Numbered from the stretch's first letter, positions 25,261 through 34,358 are shown. The stretch is 64,000 nucleotides of DNA from an uncultured Ruminococcus sp. (GCA_902794395.1 CADBHB010000002.1:28104-92103), one strand, 5' to 3'. Numbers and translations are program-made. Notes: generated by a model from the letters alone, not told the origin.

Positions 25261-25707
25261 TCACGCATTATTTTCTACATTTTGCAGTATCTTATACAAT
25301 ATCCTGTACAGTGTCGCCGCCTCGTCCTCGGTCAAATCCATGCAGCGGCACATTTCGGCGGGCACATCAAGCGCCTTGTCGCGCAGGGCTTTTCCGCTGT
25401 CGGTCAGCTCAAGCAGCAGGTTGCGCTCGTCTTCCTTGGAGCGGGTGCGGGTGAGATATCCCTTTGCCTCCAGCTTTTTCAACAGGGGCGTCAGGGTGCT
25501 TGGGTCCAGCAGCAGCGTCTTTCCCACGGACTTAACATTGGAGCTGCCGTGCTCCCAAAAATACATCATCACCACATACTGGGTGTAGGTGAGATCGAGC
25601 GCCTTAAGCAGCGGGGTGTAGCGGCGCTGTACTTCCTTGGCGCAGAGATACATGGGAAAGCACAGTTGATTTTTCAGCCGCAACGCCTGATACTTGTCCT
25701 CCATCAC
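25261..25707 (-). CDS. OhrR-like MarR-family regulator
   Basis: This 148-residue winged-helix protein has the MarR core (LTYTQYVVMMYFWEHG, DPSTLTPLLKKLEAKGYLTR, RSKEDERNLLLELT). The N-terminal NQLCFPMYLCAKE carries a cysteine where OhrR proteins hold their peroxide-sensing residue; a second cysteine lies six residues further on. Its start overlaps the glutathione peroxidase stop (ATGA), so regulator and target are one operon. An OhrR-like palindrome covers the -10 region of that operon (26274-26288). It is likely an organic-peroxide-responsive repressor. Confidence 0.85.
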   Translation of the reverse strand: MMEDKYQALRLKNQLCFPMYLCAKEVQRRYTPLLKALDLTYTQYVVMMYFWEHGSSNVKSVGKTLLLDPSTLTPLLKKLEAKGYLTRTRSKEDERNLLLELTDSGKALRDKALDVPAEMCRCMDLTEDEAATLYRILYKILQNVENNA

Positions 25708-26243
25708 AGCAGCGCGGCGATTTCGCCCTCGAGCTTCTTGGGCTCAACGGTGGGGTTGTATCTGCCTGCTACCCTGCCCTCGCGGTCAATTAGAAACTTT
25801 GTGAAGTTCCATTTGATGTCGCTTTCCGACTTGGCGGTGTCGCTTAGCTTGGCTATCGCCTTTAGCGTCGCCTTCGCCTTCAGTCCCTTGACCTCCTCGG
25901 TGGGCTGCTGAGCCTTGAGGAAGGTAAAAAGCGGCTCCTCGTTTTCGCCGTTGACCTCCACTTTCTTCATGCGCGGGAACTGGGTTTTATAGCGCAGGGT
26001 GCAAAACTGCTGTATCTCAGCGTCGCTCTCGGGCGCCTGGTTGCGGAACTGGTTGCAGGGGAAGTCGAGTATCTCGAAGCCCCGGTCGCGGTACTGCTCA
26101 TAAAGCGCCTCCAGCCCCTTGTACTGGGGCGTGAAGCCGCAGCCCGTGGCGGTGTTGACTACAAGCACCACCTTGCCCCTGAGGGCGGAAAGGTCAAAGT
26201 CCTCCCCCTTGTTAGTCTTTACCGTATGATCGTAAAATGTCAT
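25704..26243 (-). CDS. Glutathione peroxidase-type thiol peroxidase (Cys form)
   Basis: The 179-residue enzyme has the GPx catalytic tetrad in context: NTATGCGFTPQY (active-site Cys), FPCNQF (Gln) and KWNFTKFLI (Trp, Asn). Selenocysteine is replaced by cysteine, as usual in bacteria. Such enzymes often use thioredoxin, and a thioredoxin gene pair lies just downstream. The ATG at 26243 is placed 8 bases after AAAGGAGG; a GTG two codons earlier is too close. It reduces hydrogen and organic peroxides. Confidence 0.93.
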   Translation of the reverse strand: MTFYDHTVKTNKGEDFDLSALRGKVVLVVNTATGCGFTPQYKGLEALYEQYRDRGFEILDFPCNQFRNQAPESDAEIQQFCTLRYKTQFPRMKKVEVNGENEEPLFTFLKAQQPTEEVKGLKAKATLKAIAKLSDTAKSESDIKWNFTKFLIDREGRVAGRYNPTVEPKKLEGEIAALL

Positions 26244-26273
26244 CTGCACAGCCTCCTTTTAAATTATTTTGTT

Positions 26274-26311
26274 TACAAATTAATTGTATCACAACTAATT
26301 TAACTTGTCAA
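26274..26311 (-). promoter_or_regulatory. Promoter of the peroxidase operon with an overlapping OhrR-like operator
   Basis: TTGACA (26311-26306) and TACAAT (26288-26283) on the minus strand are 17 bases apart. The palindrome TACAA-ATTAA-TTGTA (26274-26288) covers the -10 box. Its TACAATT-like half sites match known OhrR operators, so the adjacent MarR-type gene probably represses here. Confidence 0.7.
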
Positions 26312-26374
26312 TACTTTGGATAAAATTATTTTGTGCACAAAGCAATTACTTCCTCACGAATTGTATAAATCTTC

Positions 26375-26403
26375 TTGTAAAATCCTTAAAACTATGTTAC
26401 AAT
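26375..26403 (+). promoter_or_regulatory. Promoter of the flavodiiron gene
   Basis: TTGTAA (26375-26380) and TACAAT (26398-26403) with a 17-base spacer. The palindrome TTTGTGCACAAA lies upstream near 26330-26341 and could bind the same or another regulator. Confidence 0.6.
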
Positions 26404-26448
26404 TGTAACAAGCAAACCCCAAAATATACATTTAACGGAGGTAAAACC

Positions 26449-28242
26449 ATGAACGTAACACAAGACATCAAATATGTCGGCGTAAACGACCACAAAATCG
26501 ACCTGTTTGAAGGTCAGTACGACGTACCCAACGGCATGGCGTACAATTCATATGTTATCCTTGACCAAAAGATAGCGGTCATGGACACTGTTGACCGCAA
26601 CTTCAAGTTTGAGTGGCTGCAAAACCTTGACGAGGCGCTGGGCGGCAGAAAGCCCGATTTCCTCATTGTGCAGCACATGGAGCCGGACCACTCCGCAAAC
26701 ATCAAGAACTTTATGGAGAGCTATCCCGAGGCGACCATCGTGTCGAGCGCCAAGGCGTTCACTATGATGAAAAACTTCTTCGGCACCGAGTTTGAGGACA
26801 GGCGCATCGTCGTAAAGGAAGGCGACACCCTCGAGCTTGGCGCGCACACCCTCGCCTTTGTCGCGGCGCCCATGGTCCACTGGCCCGAGGTCATAATGAC
26901 CTACGACACCAAGGACAAGGTGCTGTTCTCCGCCGACGGCTTCGGCAAATTTGGCGCGCTGGATGTTGACGAGGACTGGGCTTGCGAGGCAAGGCGCTAC
27001 TACATAGGCATAGTCGGCAAGTATGGCGCCCAGGTTCAGAACGTGCTTAAAAAGGCGGCAAAGCTGGACATTCAAACCATCTGCCCGCTGCACGGTCCCA
27101 TCCTTTCCGAAAACCTCGGCTACTATCTTGACCTCTACAACACCTGGTCGAGCTACGGCGTTGAGACCGAGGGCATTATGATCGCCTACACCTCTGTTTA
27201 CGGTCACACCAAACAGGCTGTGGAGCTGCTTGCCGAAAAGCTCAAGGCAAAGGGCTGCCCCAAGGTGGTCGTTAACGACCTCGCCCGCGAGGACATGGCA
27301 GAGTGCGTGGAGGACGCCTTCCGCTACGGCAGGATAGTGCTTGCCACCACCACCTACAACGCGGACATCTTCCCCTTCATGCGCGAATTCATCAACCATT
27401 TGACCGAGCGCAACTTCCAGAACAAGACCATCGCCTTCATCGAAAACGGCTCCTGGGCGCCGCTGGCGGCAAAGACCATGAAGAAAATGCTGGAAGGCTG
27501 CAAGAAGCTGGAATACGTTGAGCCGACCGTAAAGATCATGTCTGCTCTCAACGACGACAGCAAGGCGCAGATAGAGGACCTCGCCGAGGCGCTCTGCCAC
27601 GACTACATCGAGCAGGACGGCGAAAAGGCTAACAAAAACGACCTCAACGCGCTGTTCAACATCGGCTACGGTCTGTATGTGGTCACCTCAAACGACGGCA
27701 AGAAGGACAACGGCTTGATAGTCAACACCGTGACCCAGGTAACCAACCAGCCCAACCGCGTGGCGGTATGCATCAACAAGCAGAACTACTCCCACCACAC
27801 CATAAAGAACACCGGCGTTATGAACGTCAACTGCCTGTCTGTAGCGGCGCCGTTCAGCGTATTTGAAAACTTCGGCTTCCAGAGCGGAAGAAACGTCGAT
27901 AAGTTTGCTAACTGCGAGCCGCTGCGCTCCGACAACGGTCTGGTGTTCCTGCCCAAGTACATCAACTCCTTTATGTCGCTGAAGGTCGAGGACTACGTTG
28001 ACCTCGACACCCACGGCATGTTCATCTGCTCCGTCACCGAGGCGCGTGTTATCGACGACAGAGAAACCATGACCTACACCTACTACCAGAACAACGTCAA
28101 GCCCAAGCCCGAAACAGAAGGCAAAAAGGGCTGGGTATGCAAGATCTGCGGCTATATCTACGAGGGCGAGGAGCTGCCCGAGGACTTCATCTGCCCGCTG
28201 TGCAAGCACGGCGTAGCGGACTTTGAGCCGATAGAAGGCTAA
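26449..28242 (+). CDS. Flavodiiron protein fused to flavin reductase and rubredoxin
   Basis: The protein has 597 residues from the ATG at 26449 (after CGGAGG). Four domains appear in order: a metallo-beta-lactamase-like diiron domain (1-245) with the HMEPDH ligand motif; a flavodoxin domain (about 250-395, IAYTSVYGHTKQAVELL); a flavin-reductase-like domain (about 415-545, GLIVNTVTQVTNQPNRVAVCI); and a C-terminal rubredoxin (550-597) with CKICGY and CPLCKHG. It reduces O2 or NO without free radicals. The fused rubredoxin and reductase make it self-sufficient for electron delivery. It is divergent from the peroxidase operon, as expected for oxidative defence in an anaerobe. Confidence 0.94.
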   Translation: MNVTQDIKYVGVNDHKIDLFEGQYDVPNGMAYNSYVILDQKIAVMDTVDRNFKFEWLQNLDEALGGRKPDFLIVQHMEPDHSANIKNFMESYPEATIVSSAKAFTMMKNFFGTEFEDRRIVVKEGDTLELGAHTLAFVAAPMVHWPEVIMTYDTKDKVLFSADGFGKFGALDVDEDWACEARRYYIGIVGKYGAQVQNVLKKAAKLDIQTICPLHGPILSENLGYYLDLYNTWSSYGVETEGIMIAYTSVYGHTKQAVELLAEKLKAKGCPKVVVNDLAREDMAECVEDAFRYGRIVLATTTYNADIFPFMREFINHLTERNFQNKTIAFIENGSWAPLAAKTMKKMLEGCKKLEYVEPTVKIMSALNDDSKAQIEDLAEALCHDYIEQDGEKANKNDLNALFNIGYGLYVVTSNDGKKDNGLIVNTVTQVTNQPNRVAVCINKQNYSHHTIKNTGVMNVNCLSVAAPFSVFENFGFQSGRNVDKFANCEPLRSDNGLVFLPKYINSFMSLKVEDYVDLDTHGMFICSVTEARVIDDRETMTYTYYQNNVKPKPETEGKKGWVCKICGYIYEGEELPEDFICPLCKHGVADFEPIEG

Positions 28243-28258
28243 CGCGGAATAAAACCAT

Positions 28259-28291
28259 AGGAAAGGCTTCTTGAAAAAGGAGCCTTTCCGT
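28259..28291 (+). terminator. Terminator after the flavodiiron gene
   Basis: GGAAAGGCTTC and GAGCCTTTCC form a stem around TTGAAAAAG, followed by GTTTC. It is weak on T residues and lies just before the glpK start. Confidence 0.5.
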
Positions 28292-28295
28292 TTCA

Positions 28296-29786
28296 ATGAC
28301 TACTGACTACAGAAATATGAAGCAATACATTCTCGCCCTTGACGAGGGCACTACCAGCGCGAGGAGCATACTGTTTGACCGCGACTGCCGTGTGGTGAGC
28401 GTGGCGCAGCATGAGTTCCCGCAGATATACCCGCAGCCCGGCTGGGTGGAGCACGACCCGATGGACATCTACGCCAACCAATACGCTTCGCTGACCGAGT
28501 GCGTAGCCAAAAGCGGCATATTGCCCGAGGAGATTGCGGGCGTAGGCGTGACCAACCAGCGCGAGACCGCCATAGTCTGGGACAAAACCACGGGCAAGCC
28601 CGTGTACAACGCCATAGTGTGGCAGTGCCGACGCACCGCCCCTATCTGCGAGAGTCTGAATGACTACTCGGGGATGATCGCCGAAAAGACAGGTCTTAAG
28701 CTCGACGCGTACTTCAGCGCCACCAAGATAAAATGGATCCTGGACAATGTAGACGGGGCGCGTGAAAAAGCAGAACGAGGCGAGCTGCTGTTCGGCACCG
28801 TGGACACCTGGCTTATCTGGAAGCTCAGCGGCGGCGCCATTCACGTCACCGACCGCACAAACGCCTCGCGCACCATGCTGTATAATATCCATACGCATAA
28901 ATGGGACAAGGCGCTTTGCGACCTATTCGGAATACCTGTGACCATGCTGCCTCAAGTTAAAAGCAGCAGCGAAGTTTACGGCACCGTAAACCTCATGGGC
29001 GCCGAGGTGCCCGTCTGCGGCATCGCGGGCGACCAGCAGGCGGCGCTGTTCGGACAGGGCTGCGTAGCGCCGGGCGATTTGAAGATCACCTACGGCACGG
29101 GCTGCTTTTTGCTTGCGAACACCGGCGAGCAGCCGGTCGGCAGCCGGCACGGTCTGTTGACCACCGTTGCCGCCACCGCCGCCGATGAGCCGATACAGTA
29201 CGCGCTTGAGGGCAGCGTATTCGTGGGCGGCGCGGTAATACAATGGCTCCGCGACGAGCTGCGCTTCATCAAGGACGCCGCCGACAGCGAATACTTTGCC
29301 CGCAAGGTGCCCGACAGCGGCGGCGTATATGTGGTGCCCGCCTTTGCGGGGCTGGGCGCGCCCTACTGGGATATGCGCGCCCGCGGCACAATAACGGGAC
29401 TTACCCGCGGCTCGGGCGCCGATCACATCATACGCGCGGCGCTGGAGAGCATAGCCTACCAGAGCGACGACGTGATACGCGCCATGCAAAGCGACTTCGG
29501 CGGAGCTGTCACCGCCCTGAAGGTTGACGGCGGCGCGTCGGCAAACAACCTGCTGATGCAGTTCCAGGCGGACATCTCGGATTTGGAGGTGCACCGTCCC
29601 GCGCAGAAGGAAGCTACCGCAGCGGGCGCGGCGATGCTTGCGGGACTGGCGATAGGCTTGTACCGCCGCGACGACCTTTTCGGTGACACGGCGCTGAGTA
29701 CCGTGTTCCGCCCCCAAATGGACGAAGCCGAGCGCAGCCGCAAACGCGAGGGATGGCAAAAGGCTGTAAAAGCAAGCCTTGCTTAA
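28296..29786 (+). CDS. glpK: Glycerol kinase
   Basis: The 496-residue FGGY-family enzyme phosphorylates glycerol. It has [18 protein letters not shown] at the N terminus, [11 protein letters not shown] (substrate region), [13 protein letters not shown], and the FGGY signatures with TYGTGCFLL and [13 protein letters not shown]. Length matches GlpK. Two starts are possible: ATG 28296 or ATG 28317, whose product begins MKQYILALD like most homologues; neither has a clear ribosome site. The following gene encodes a lipase-like hydrolase, so the pair could use glycerol released from lipids. That link is inference. Confidence 0.95.
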   Translation: MTTDYRNMKQYILALDEGTTSARSILFDRDCRVVSVAQHEFPQIYPQPGWVEHDPMDIYANQYASLTECVAKSGILPEEIAGVGVTNQRETAIVWDKTTGKPVYNAIVWQCRRTAPICESLNDYSGMIAEKTGLKLDAYFSATKIKWILDNVDGAREKAERGELLFGTVDTWLIWKLSGGAIHVTDRTNASRTMLYNIHTHKWDKALCDLFGIPVTMLPQVKSSSEVYGTVNLMGAEVPVCGIAGDQQAALFGQGCVAPGDLKITYGTGCFLLANTGEQPVGSRHGLLTTVAATAADEPIQYALEGSVFVGGAVIQWLRDELRFIKDAADSEYFARKVPDSGGVYVVPAFAGLGAPYWDMRARGTITGLTRGSGADHIIRAALESIAYQSDDVIRAMQSDFGGAVTALKVDGGASANNLLMQFQADISDLEVHRPAQKEATAAGAAMLAGLAIGLYRRDDLFGDTALSTVFRPQMDEAERSRKREGWQKAVKASLA

Positions 29787-29856
29787 CGTCCTGCCCGTTT
29801 TATGCGGCAAATCAAAACGCCCGCAAAAAAACCATTATTTGTAAAGGAAGTTTTAT

Positions 29857-30771
29857 ATGGAGATCCGTGAAACAACTATCCCCTCCGCAGACGGCGAGCA
29901 TCAGCTTTTCTGCCGCGTGTTTGTGCCGGAGGGCGAAATAAAGGGACTTCTTCAGGTCGTGCACGGCATGACCGACCACATCTGCCGCTACGAACGCTTT
30001 ATGCGCGAGATGGCTGAGCAGGGGCTGGTCTGCTTCGGCATAGATAACCTGGGGCACGGCCGCACCGCCGAAGCGGACAACAGCTTCGGCTACATAGGCA
30101 AATGGGAATGGATGGTAGACGACGTGCGCAGCACCGTCAAGATGATGAAGGAGCAGTACGGAGCCTCTCTCCCCTGTGTGCTGCTCGGTCACAGCATGGG
30201 CTCGTTCATAGCCCGCTGTGCCACCACTCCAAAGCTTTGGGACAAGGCAATATACATGGGCACCGGCGGTCCTAATCCCGCGTCGCGCGCGGGTCTGGCT
30301 TATATTAGAGCCCTGATAAAAAAGGACGGCGAACACGGCTACTCATCCTCGGTGGAAAAGTTGATGTTCGGCAGCTACGCAAGTCATTTCGAGGGCGAAA
30401 ATGATTTTATGGCGATGCTGAGCACCATTGACGAGGTAAAGCAAGCCTACCGCGAGGACAGATACTGCACCTTCCGCTTCACCCTCAACGGTTTTTATGT
30501 GCTGGTAAAGCTGCAAATGCTCTGCAACCGCAGCACCTGGTATAAAAACGTGAGCGCGAATGTCCCGATCTTTCTTATCTCGGGCAGCGAAGACCCCGTC
30601 GGCAACTACGGCAAGGGCGTTCAGGCGGTGTACAGGCTGCTGCGCAAAAACAACAAGAACGCCGAAATGAAGCTGTATCAAAACTGCCGCCACGAGATCC
30701 TAAACGACACCTGCAGCGAAGAGGTAGTCAAGGATATACTGACTTTCATTTTTCAAGGCACTTCCGCATGA
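29857..30771 (+). CDS. Serine hydrolase of the alpha/beta family (monoacylglycerol-lipase type)
   Basis: This 304-residue protein has an alpha/beta-hydrolase fold with the nucleophile elbow LLGHSMGSFIA (Ser near 113), the early GMTDHICRYERF oxyanion region, DNLGHGRT, and a late GSEDPVGNYG (Asp) and NCRHEILND (His). It matches lysophospholipase/monoacylglycerol lipase (S33) enzymes. There is no signal peptide, so it is cytoplasmic. Its ATG follows GGAAG, 70 bases after glpK, and the two probably share a transcript. Confidence 0.88.
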   Translation: MEIRETTIPSADGEHQLFCRVFVPEGEIKGLLQVVHGMTDHICRYERFMREMAEQGLVCFGIDNLGHGRTAEADNSFGYIGKWEWMVDDVRSTVKMMKEQYGASLPCVLLGHSMGSFIARCATTPKLWDKAIYMGTGGPNPASRAGLAYIRALIKKDGEHGYSSSVEKLMFGSYASHFEGENDFMAMLSTIDEVKQAYREDRYCTFRFTLNGFYVLVKLQMLCNRSTWYKNVSANVPIFLISGSEDPVGNYGKGVQAVYRLLRKNNKNAEMKLYQNCRHEILNDTCSEEVVKDILTFIFQGTSA

Positions 30772-30814
30772 TCCTCACGCCGCGGATTGCGCGGCGTCGC
30801 CTCAACTGTAAATA

Positions 30815-30866
30815 AAAAAGCTTCTGTCAAGCGGATACCCTCCGCAGACAGAAGCTTTGTTTTTTT
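30815..30866. terminator. Terminator shared by the hydrolase and the converging ABC genes
   Basis: AAAAAAGCTTCTGTC and GACAGAAGCTTTG form a perfect stem; the plus strand ends in TTTTTTT. Confidence 0.75.
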
Positions 30867-30925
30867 GATTGGAAAATGCGTATACCCCGTTTGACCTGTC
30901 GTCACTTTCGGGACAGCCGTTCGTG

Positions 30926-32206
30926 TTATTCTTCGTTCACCAATTCCAGATCGCCGAGCTTTACGGTACCCCAGGTGCGCTGCCAGGGCTGCTTTAGCGT
31001 ATCGCTGACCTGGCGGCGGAACGCAAGACCCATTACATCCTCGATGTCCTCATAGGCAGAGCTATCGCTCTTTTTGTTGAAGAACACATATCGCGTAACA
31101 AATCTGCCCCTGCGGAACTGAGAGACGTTGATGCGGAATTTCTGCTTGTGCGTTTCGCCCTTTTTGCCGCTGTAAAAATCCTCCAGCACAAAGGAGGTTA
31201 TCGGCTGGCGCTGCGGCGTCTGCACCTCGATGCGCATTGAAAGCGAGGGTATATCCTCAAGGTTTTCCCACTCCAGCTCCAGATTCATCGGCTCTCCGTC
31301 GTAGAAAAGATTGGTTGTCCTGCCGTTGAATTTCACGCTCTTCATATTGAGGTCGTGACGCTTTACGGGGAACTTCAGACGATCGTCTTCGTAATTGAAG
31401 TGGAAGAACTCGTCGTTGGCGCCGCCCATATAGAGCTTGATAGCCTCGTCCACGTCTCCGTCATAAACCTTTTTGCCCTTGTCAAGCACTATGCAGCGGC
31501 TGCAAAGGTCCTGTATAGTGCCCATGTTGTGCGACACATAGAGCACCGTGCGGTTTTCGTCGATAGCCAGCTCGCGCATTTTGCTGATGCACTTTTTCTG
31601 GAACTTCATATCGCCGACCGCCAGCACCTCGTCCATTATCATGATCTCCGCGTCGAGGTGCGCCGCGACCGAAAACGCGAGCTTTACGAACATTCCCGAG
31701 GAATAGCGCTTAACGGGGGTGTCGATGAATTTCTCGCACTCGGAGAACTCGATTATCTGATCTATCTTTTTGTCTACCTCAGCCTTGGTCATGCCCAGTA
31801 TCGCGCCGTTGAGATACACGTTTTCTCTGCCCGTCAGCTCCGGGTGGAAGCCCGTGCCGACCTCAAGCATACTGGCTATCCTGCCGCGGTAGGCTATCTC
31901 GCCATCGGTGGGCGAGGTTATGCGCGAAAGCAGCTTTAGCAGGGTGCTTTTGCCCGCGCCGTTCGCGCCGATTATGCCGACGCGCTCGCCGCGCTCCACC
32001 TCAAGCGCCACGTCGTCCAGCGCCAGAAAGGTGTCGCCCTTTTCGTAATCCCTGGCACCTATGCGGCGGTTTGGGTCCTCCTTGCCGCGCTTTTTGGCAA
32101 ACCAGCTCTGCAAATCATGGCGCAGGGTGCCTGTGCCTATAACGCCCAGGCGATACTCCTTTTGCAGATGTTCTGTTTTGATTACATAATTATTTTCAAG
32201 TTTCAT
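30926..32206 (-). CDS. Polysaccharide ABC exporter ATPase (Wzt/TagH-like)
   Basis: The ABC domain has Walker A GANGAGKST, signature YSSGMFVKLAFS, Walker B IMIMDE and H-loop YVSHN in the first 240 residues. A C-terminal extension of about 170 residues (from roughly FHFNYEDDRLKF) resembles the carbohydrate-binding domain of Wzt. Unusually, 30 or so residues (SWFAKKRGKEDPNR) precede the Walker region, typical of TagH/Wzt transporters. ATG 32206 and a GTG two codons earlier are both possible. With the permease it should export a cell-surface glycan or teichoic acid. No glycosyltransferases are adjacent. Confidence 0.92.
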   Translation of the reverse strand: MKLENNYVIKTEHLQKEYRLGVIGTGTLRHDLQSWFAKKRGKEDPNRRIGARDYEKGDTFLALDDVALEVERGERVGIIGANGAGKSTLLKLLSRITSPTDGEIAYRGRIASMLEVGTGFHPELTGRENVYLNGAILGMTKAEVDKKIDQIIEFSECEKFIDTPVKRYSSGMFVKLAFSVAAHLDAEIMIMDEVLAVGDMKFQKKCISKMRELAIDENRTVLYVSHNMGTIQDLCSRCIVLDKGKKVYDGDVDEAIKLYMGGANDEFFHFNYEDDRLKFPVKRHDLNMKSVKFNGRTTNLFYDGEPMNLELEWENLEDIPSLSMRIEVQTPQRQPITSFVLEDFYSGKKGETHKQKFRINVSQFRRGRFVTRYVFFNKKSDSSAYEDIEDVMGLAFRRQVSDTLKQPWQRTWGTVKLGDLELVNEE

Positions 32207-32208
32207 AA

Positions 32209-33063
32209 TCACACCGTATCAATAAAGTTCTTTTCCACCTTGTTAAACACCAGCAAACCGAACAATACAACCAAAGCGGTGACGGCAAGGCTGATAAGCC
32301 AGTACATCATCTCAAAGCTGCCGCAGCCCAAAAAGGCGTAGCGATAGCCTTCGACGATAGGCGCCACGGGGTTTGCCATGAACAGCGGATACAGCCATGA
32401 AACGCCGGAATCGGCGATTTTGGAAGCGGGAAATACCACGGGGGTGACATACATCCACAGCGATACGCTGAAGCTGACAAGGATGTTTAGGTCGCGGTAT
32501 TTCGTGGTGATGGAGGAGATTATCAGACCTACGCCCATGCCGAGCACTGCGGTCTGGACGACCATTATCGGCACAAGACAAAGGTAGATATTGGGCTGCA
32601 CGTTAGGATTGGTAAAGGCGTAATAGACAACCAAACCGATAAAAACCACCATCTGTATCAGATAGTTGATGAAGCTGAAAATAATATCCGAGATAGGCGA
32701 ACACATACGCGGGAAATACACCTTGCCGAATACCCTGGAATTGCTTATAAAGGTCGCGGAGCCCTTGCTGAGGCAGCCCGAGAAGAAGCCCCAGAGCAGG
32801 TTTCCCGACATATAGAACAGGAACTGAGGGATGCCGCCCGGTGAGGTCTTGGCTATGACGCCGAAAATAACGGTGAACACCACCGTTGAGATAAGCGGAT
32901 TGATGATTATCCACAGCGGTCCCAGCACCGTCTGCTTGTATGACGTGGTGATGTTGCGCTTGACAAAAAGCATGATGAGGTCGCGGTAACGCCAGATCTC
33001 CTTAAAGTCGATCTTGTACCATTTGCTTTTTGCGGAAATATAGGTGATCTTTTCGTTTTGCAT
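32209..33063 (-). CDS. Polysaccharide ABC exporter permease (Wzm/TagG-like)
   Basis: The 284-residue ABC-2 permease has six predicted transmembrane segments. The cytoplasmic N-terminus WRYRDLIMLFVKRNI and the KQTVLGPLWIIINPL motif are diagnostic of Wzm/TagG. The C-terminal end touches the ATPase start, so the two proteins form one exporter. A strong promoter lies just upstream. Confidence 0.93.
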   Translation of the reverse strand: MQNEKITYISAKSKWYKIDFKEIWRYRDLIMLFVKRNITTSYKQTVLGPLWIIINPLISTVVFTVIFGVIAKTSPGGIPQFLFYMSGNLLWGFFSGCLSKGSATFISNSRVFGKVYFPRMCSPISDIIFSFINYLIQMVVFIGLVVYYAFTNPNVQPNIYLCLVPIMVVQTAVLGMGVGLIISSITTKYRDLNILVSFSVSLWMYVTPVVFPASKIADSGVSWLYPLFMANPVAPIVEGYRYAFLGCGSFEMMYWLISLAVTALVVLFGLLVFNKVEKNFIDTV

Positions 33064-33096
33064 ACATTCACTTCCGATTATAAAAATCCAAATGAT

Positions 33097-33125
33097 ATTT
33101 TATCACATCATCAATGCGGTGTCAA
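33097..33125 (-). promoter_or_regulatory. Promoter of the polysaccharide exporter
   Basis: On the minus strand, TTGACA (33125-33120) and TAAAAT (33102-33097) with a 17-base spacer. Confidence 0.7.
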
Positions 33126-33150
33126 TGCTTGGGACTCGGTAAAGTTACGC

Positions 33151-33179
33151 TTGATTTCCTTGCGGTAACGTGTTACAAT
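33151..33179 (+). promoter_or_regulatory. Promoter of the cyclophilin gene
   Basis: TTGATT (33151-33156) and TACAAT (33174-33179) with a 17-base spacer, divergent from the exporter promoter. Confidence 0.65.
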
Positions 33180-33214
33180 AGGAACGATATACTTTTTGGA
33201 AAGGACAAAAAACC

Positions 33215-33898
33215 ATGATAAGAAAAACGACAAAAATCATTTGCCTGATCCTTGCGCTCGCACTCATCCTCTCCTGCCTCGCGCTGGCGGGCTGCGGCAC
33301 CCCGAAAGAAGTAAAGGGCATAAAGGGAGCCAAAACCTCCGAGGTTTCGATCGCTACCGGCGACGGCGCTTCTCCCTCGGGACAGGATAACATCGACATA
33401 AGCGACGCTTCCTACGTGGCGATAGACGTCAAGGACTACGGCACCATCACCGTTGCTGTCTATCCGCATGTAGCGCCTATCACGGTTGAAAACTTCCTCT
33501 CGCTGGTAAAAAGCGGATTCTATGACGGACTGACCTTCCACCGCATAATGGAGGGCTTTATGATCCAGGGAGGCGACCCCAAAGGAAACGGCTCCGGCGG
33601 CAGCGACAAGGAGATAAAGGGCGAGTTTTCCTCCAACGGCGTGCAAAACGACCTAAGTCACAAGCGCGGCGTTATCTCTATGGCGCGCTCCAACGCTCCC
33701 GACAGCGCCAGCTCACAGTTCTTCATCTGCCATAAGGACAGCATCTTCCTCGACGGCAATTACGCGGCGTTCGGCGAGGTCACGGGCGGCATGGAAGTGG
33801 TAGATAAAATCGCCACCGACGCCAAACCCACCGACAACAACGGCACCATACCCAAGTCGAAGCAGCCTGTGATAAATTCCATCAAAATCGTAGAATGA
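33215..33898 (+). CDS. Lipoprotein cyclophilin-type peptidyl-prolyl isomerase
   Basis: The 227-residue protein has a lipoprotein signal (lipobox LAGC, Cys near 27) and a bacterial cyclophilin domain from about residue 60. Diagnostic parts are [41 protein letters not shown] and [13 protein letters not shown]. It should catalyse proline isomerisation of exported proteins on the outer membrane face, as a folding aid. The ATG follows GGAAAGG. It is monocistronic with its own promoter and terminator. Confidence 0.95.
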   Translation: MIRKTTKIICLILALALILSCLALAGCGTPKEVKGIKGAKTSEVSIATGDGASPSGQDNIDISDASYVAIDVKDYGTITVAVYPHVAPITVENFLSLVKSGFYDGLTFHRIMEGFMIQGGDPKGNGSGGSDKEIKGEFSSNGVQNDLSHKRGVISMARSNAPDSASSQFFICHKDSIFLDGNYAAFGEVTGGMEVVDKIATDAKPTDNNGTIPKSKQPVINSIKIVE

Positions 33899-33908
33899 AA
33901 AAAAACAC

Positions 33909-33945
33909 GACCCGCAGCCGAACCTTCAGCTGCGGGTCTGCTTAT
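33909..33945 (+). terminator. Terminator after the cyclophilin gene
   Basis: GACCCGCAGC and GCTGCGGGTC form a stem around CGAACCTTCA; the following sequence is CTGCTTA. Confidence 0.6.
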
Positions 33946-34038
33946 GCGCGCCGTATCTGACACCAAACCGAATCCCCGGCACGCAGGGCATTATGTACCT
34001 GCCGTACTATCGCGAATAACAACCTGCGGAGGGTCTTT

Positions 34039-34238
34039 ACCTCGCTTCGCTCGGCACGGTCGCCTTCGATTTCCCTTATCTTTTTTTGCCGAAGATAACA
34101 CTTCCATATAACACCTGCCACGCTTGTTGCGGCGTGTGCAGAGCTATAAGCATCTGCAACACTCTCCCTAAAAACAGTCCACAGGACTGTTTTTACCTCG
34201 CTGTGCTCGGCACGGTCGCCTTCGATCCCCCTTATCTC
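34039..34238. repeat. tRNA-linked repeat array, Ala locus (two units)
   Basis: The array lies downstream of tRNA-Ala, which is on the minus strand. An inverted tRNA-Ala 3' copy (CCTTCGATCCCCCTTATCTC, 34219-34238) adjoins ACCTCGCTGTGCTCGGCACGGTCG (34195-34218) and a palindrome AAAAACAGTCCACAGGACTGTTTTT (34170-34194). A block, GCTTGTTGCGGCGTGTGCA (34122-34140), follows. Then comes a second inverted copy (CCTTCGATTTCCCTTATC, 34063-34080) adjoining ACCTCGCTTCGCTCGGCACGGTCG (34039-34062). The block GCCTCGGCAC..GGTCGCC is shared with the tRNA-Arg locus, and the TTGCGGCGTGTGCA block with tRNA-Val. Confidence 0.85.
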
Positions 34239-34245
34239 TTTATCA

Positions 34246-34285
34246 CCAAATAAAAACGGGTACCGAAGTACCCGTTTTTATTTGG
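34246..34285 (-). terminator. Terminator of tRNA-Ala, symmetric with the tRNA's own CCA
   Basis: CCAAATAAAAACGGGTAC, a 4-base loop and GTACCCGTTTTTATTTGG make a perfect 18-base stem. The outermost bases are the tRNA's encoded CCA and its mirror. Confidence 0.85.
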
Positions 34286-34358
34286 TGGAGATAAGGGGAA
34301 TCGAACCCCTGACCTCTTGAATGCGAACCAAGCGCTCTACCATCTGAGCTATACCCCC
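34283..34358 (-). tRNA. tRNA-Ala(CGC)
   Basis: This is a 76-nucleotide cloverleaf with CCA encoded. Acceptor GGGGGTA pairs with TATCTCC, including the G3-U70 identity pair of alanine tRNAs. The anticodon loop TTCGCAT carries CGC and the T arm reads GGGTTCGATTCCCC. It reads GCG. Confidence 0.95.
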
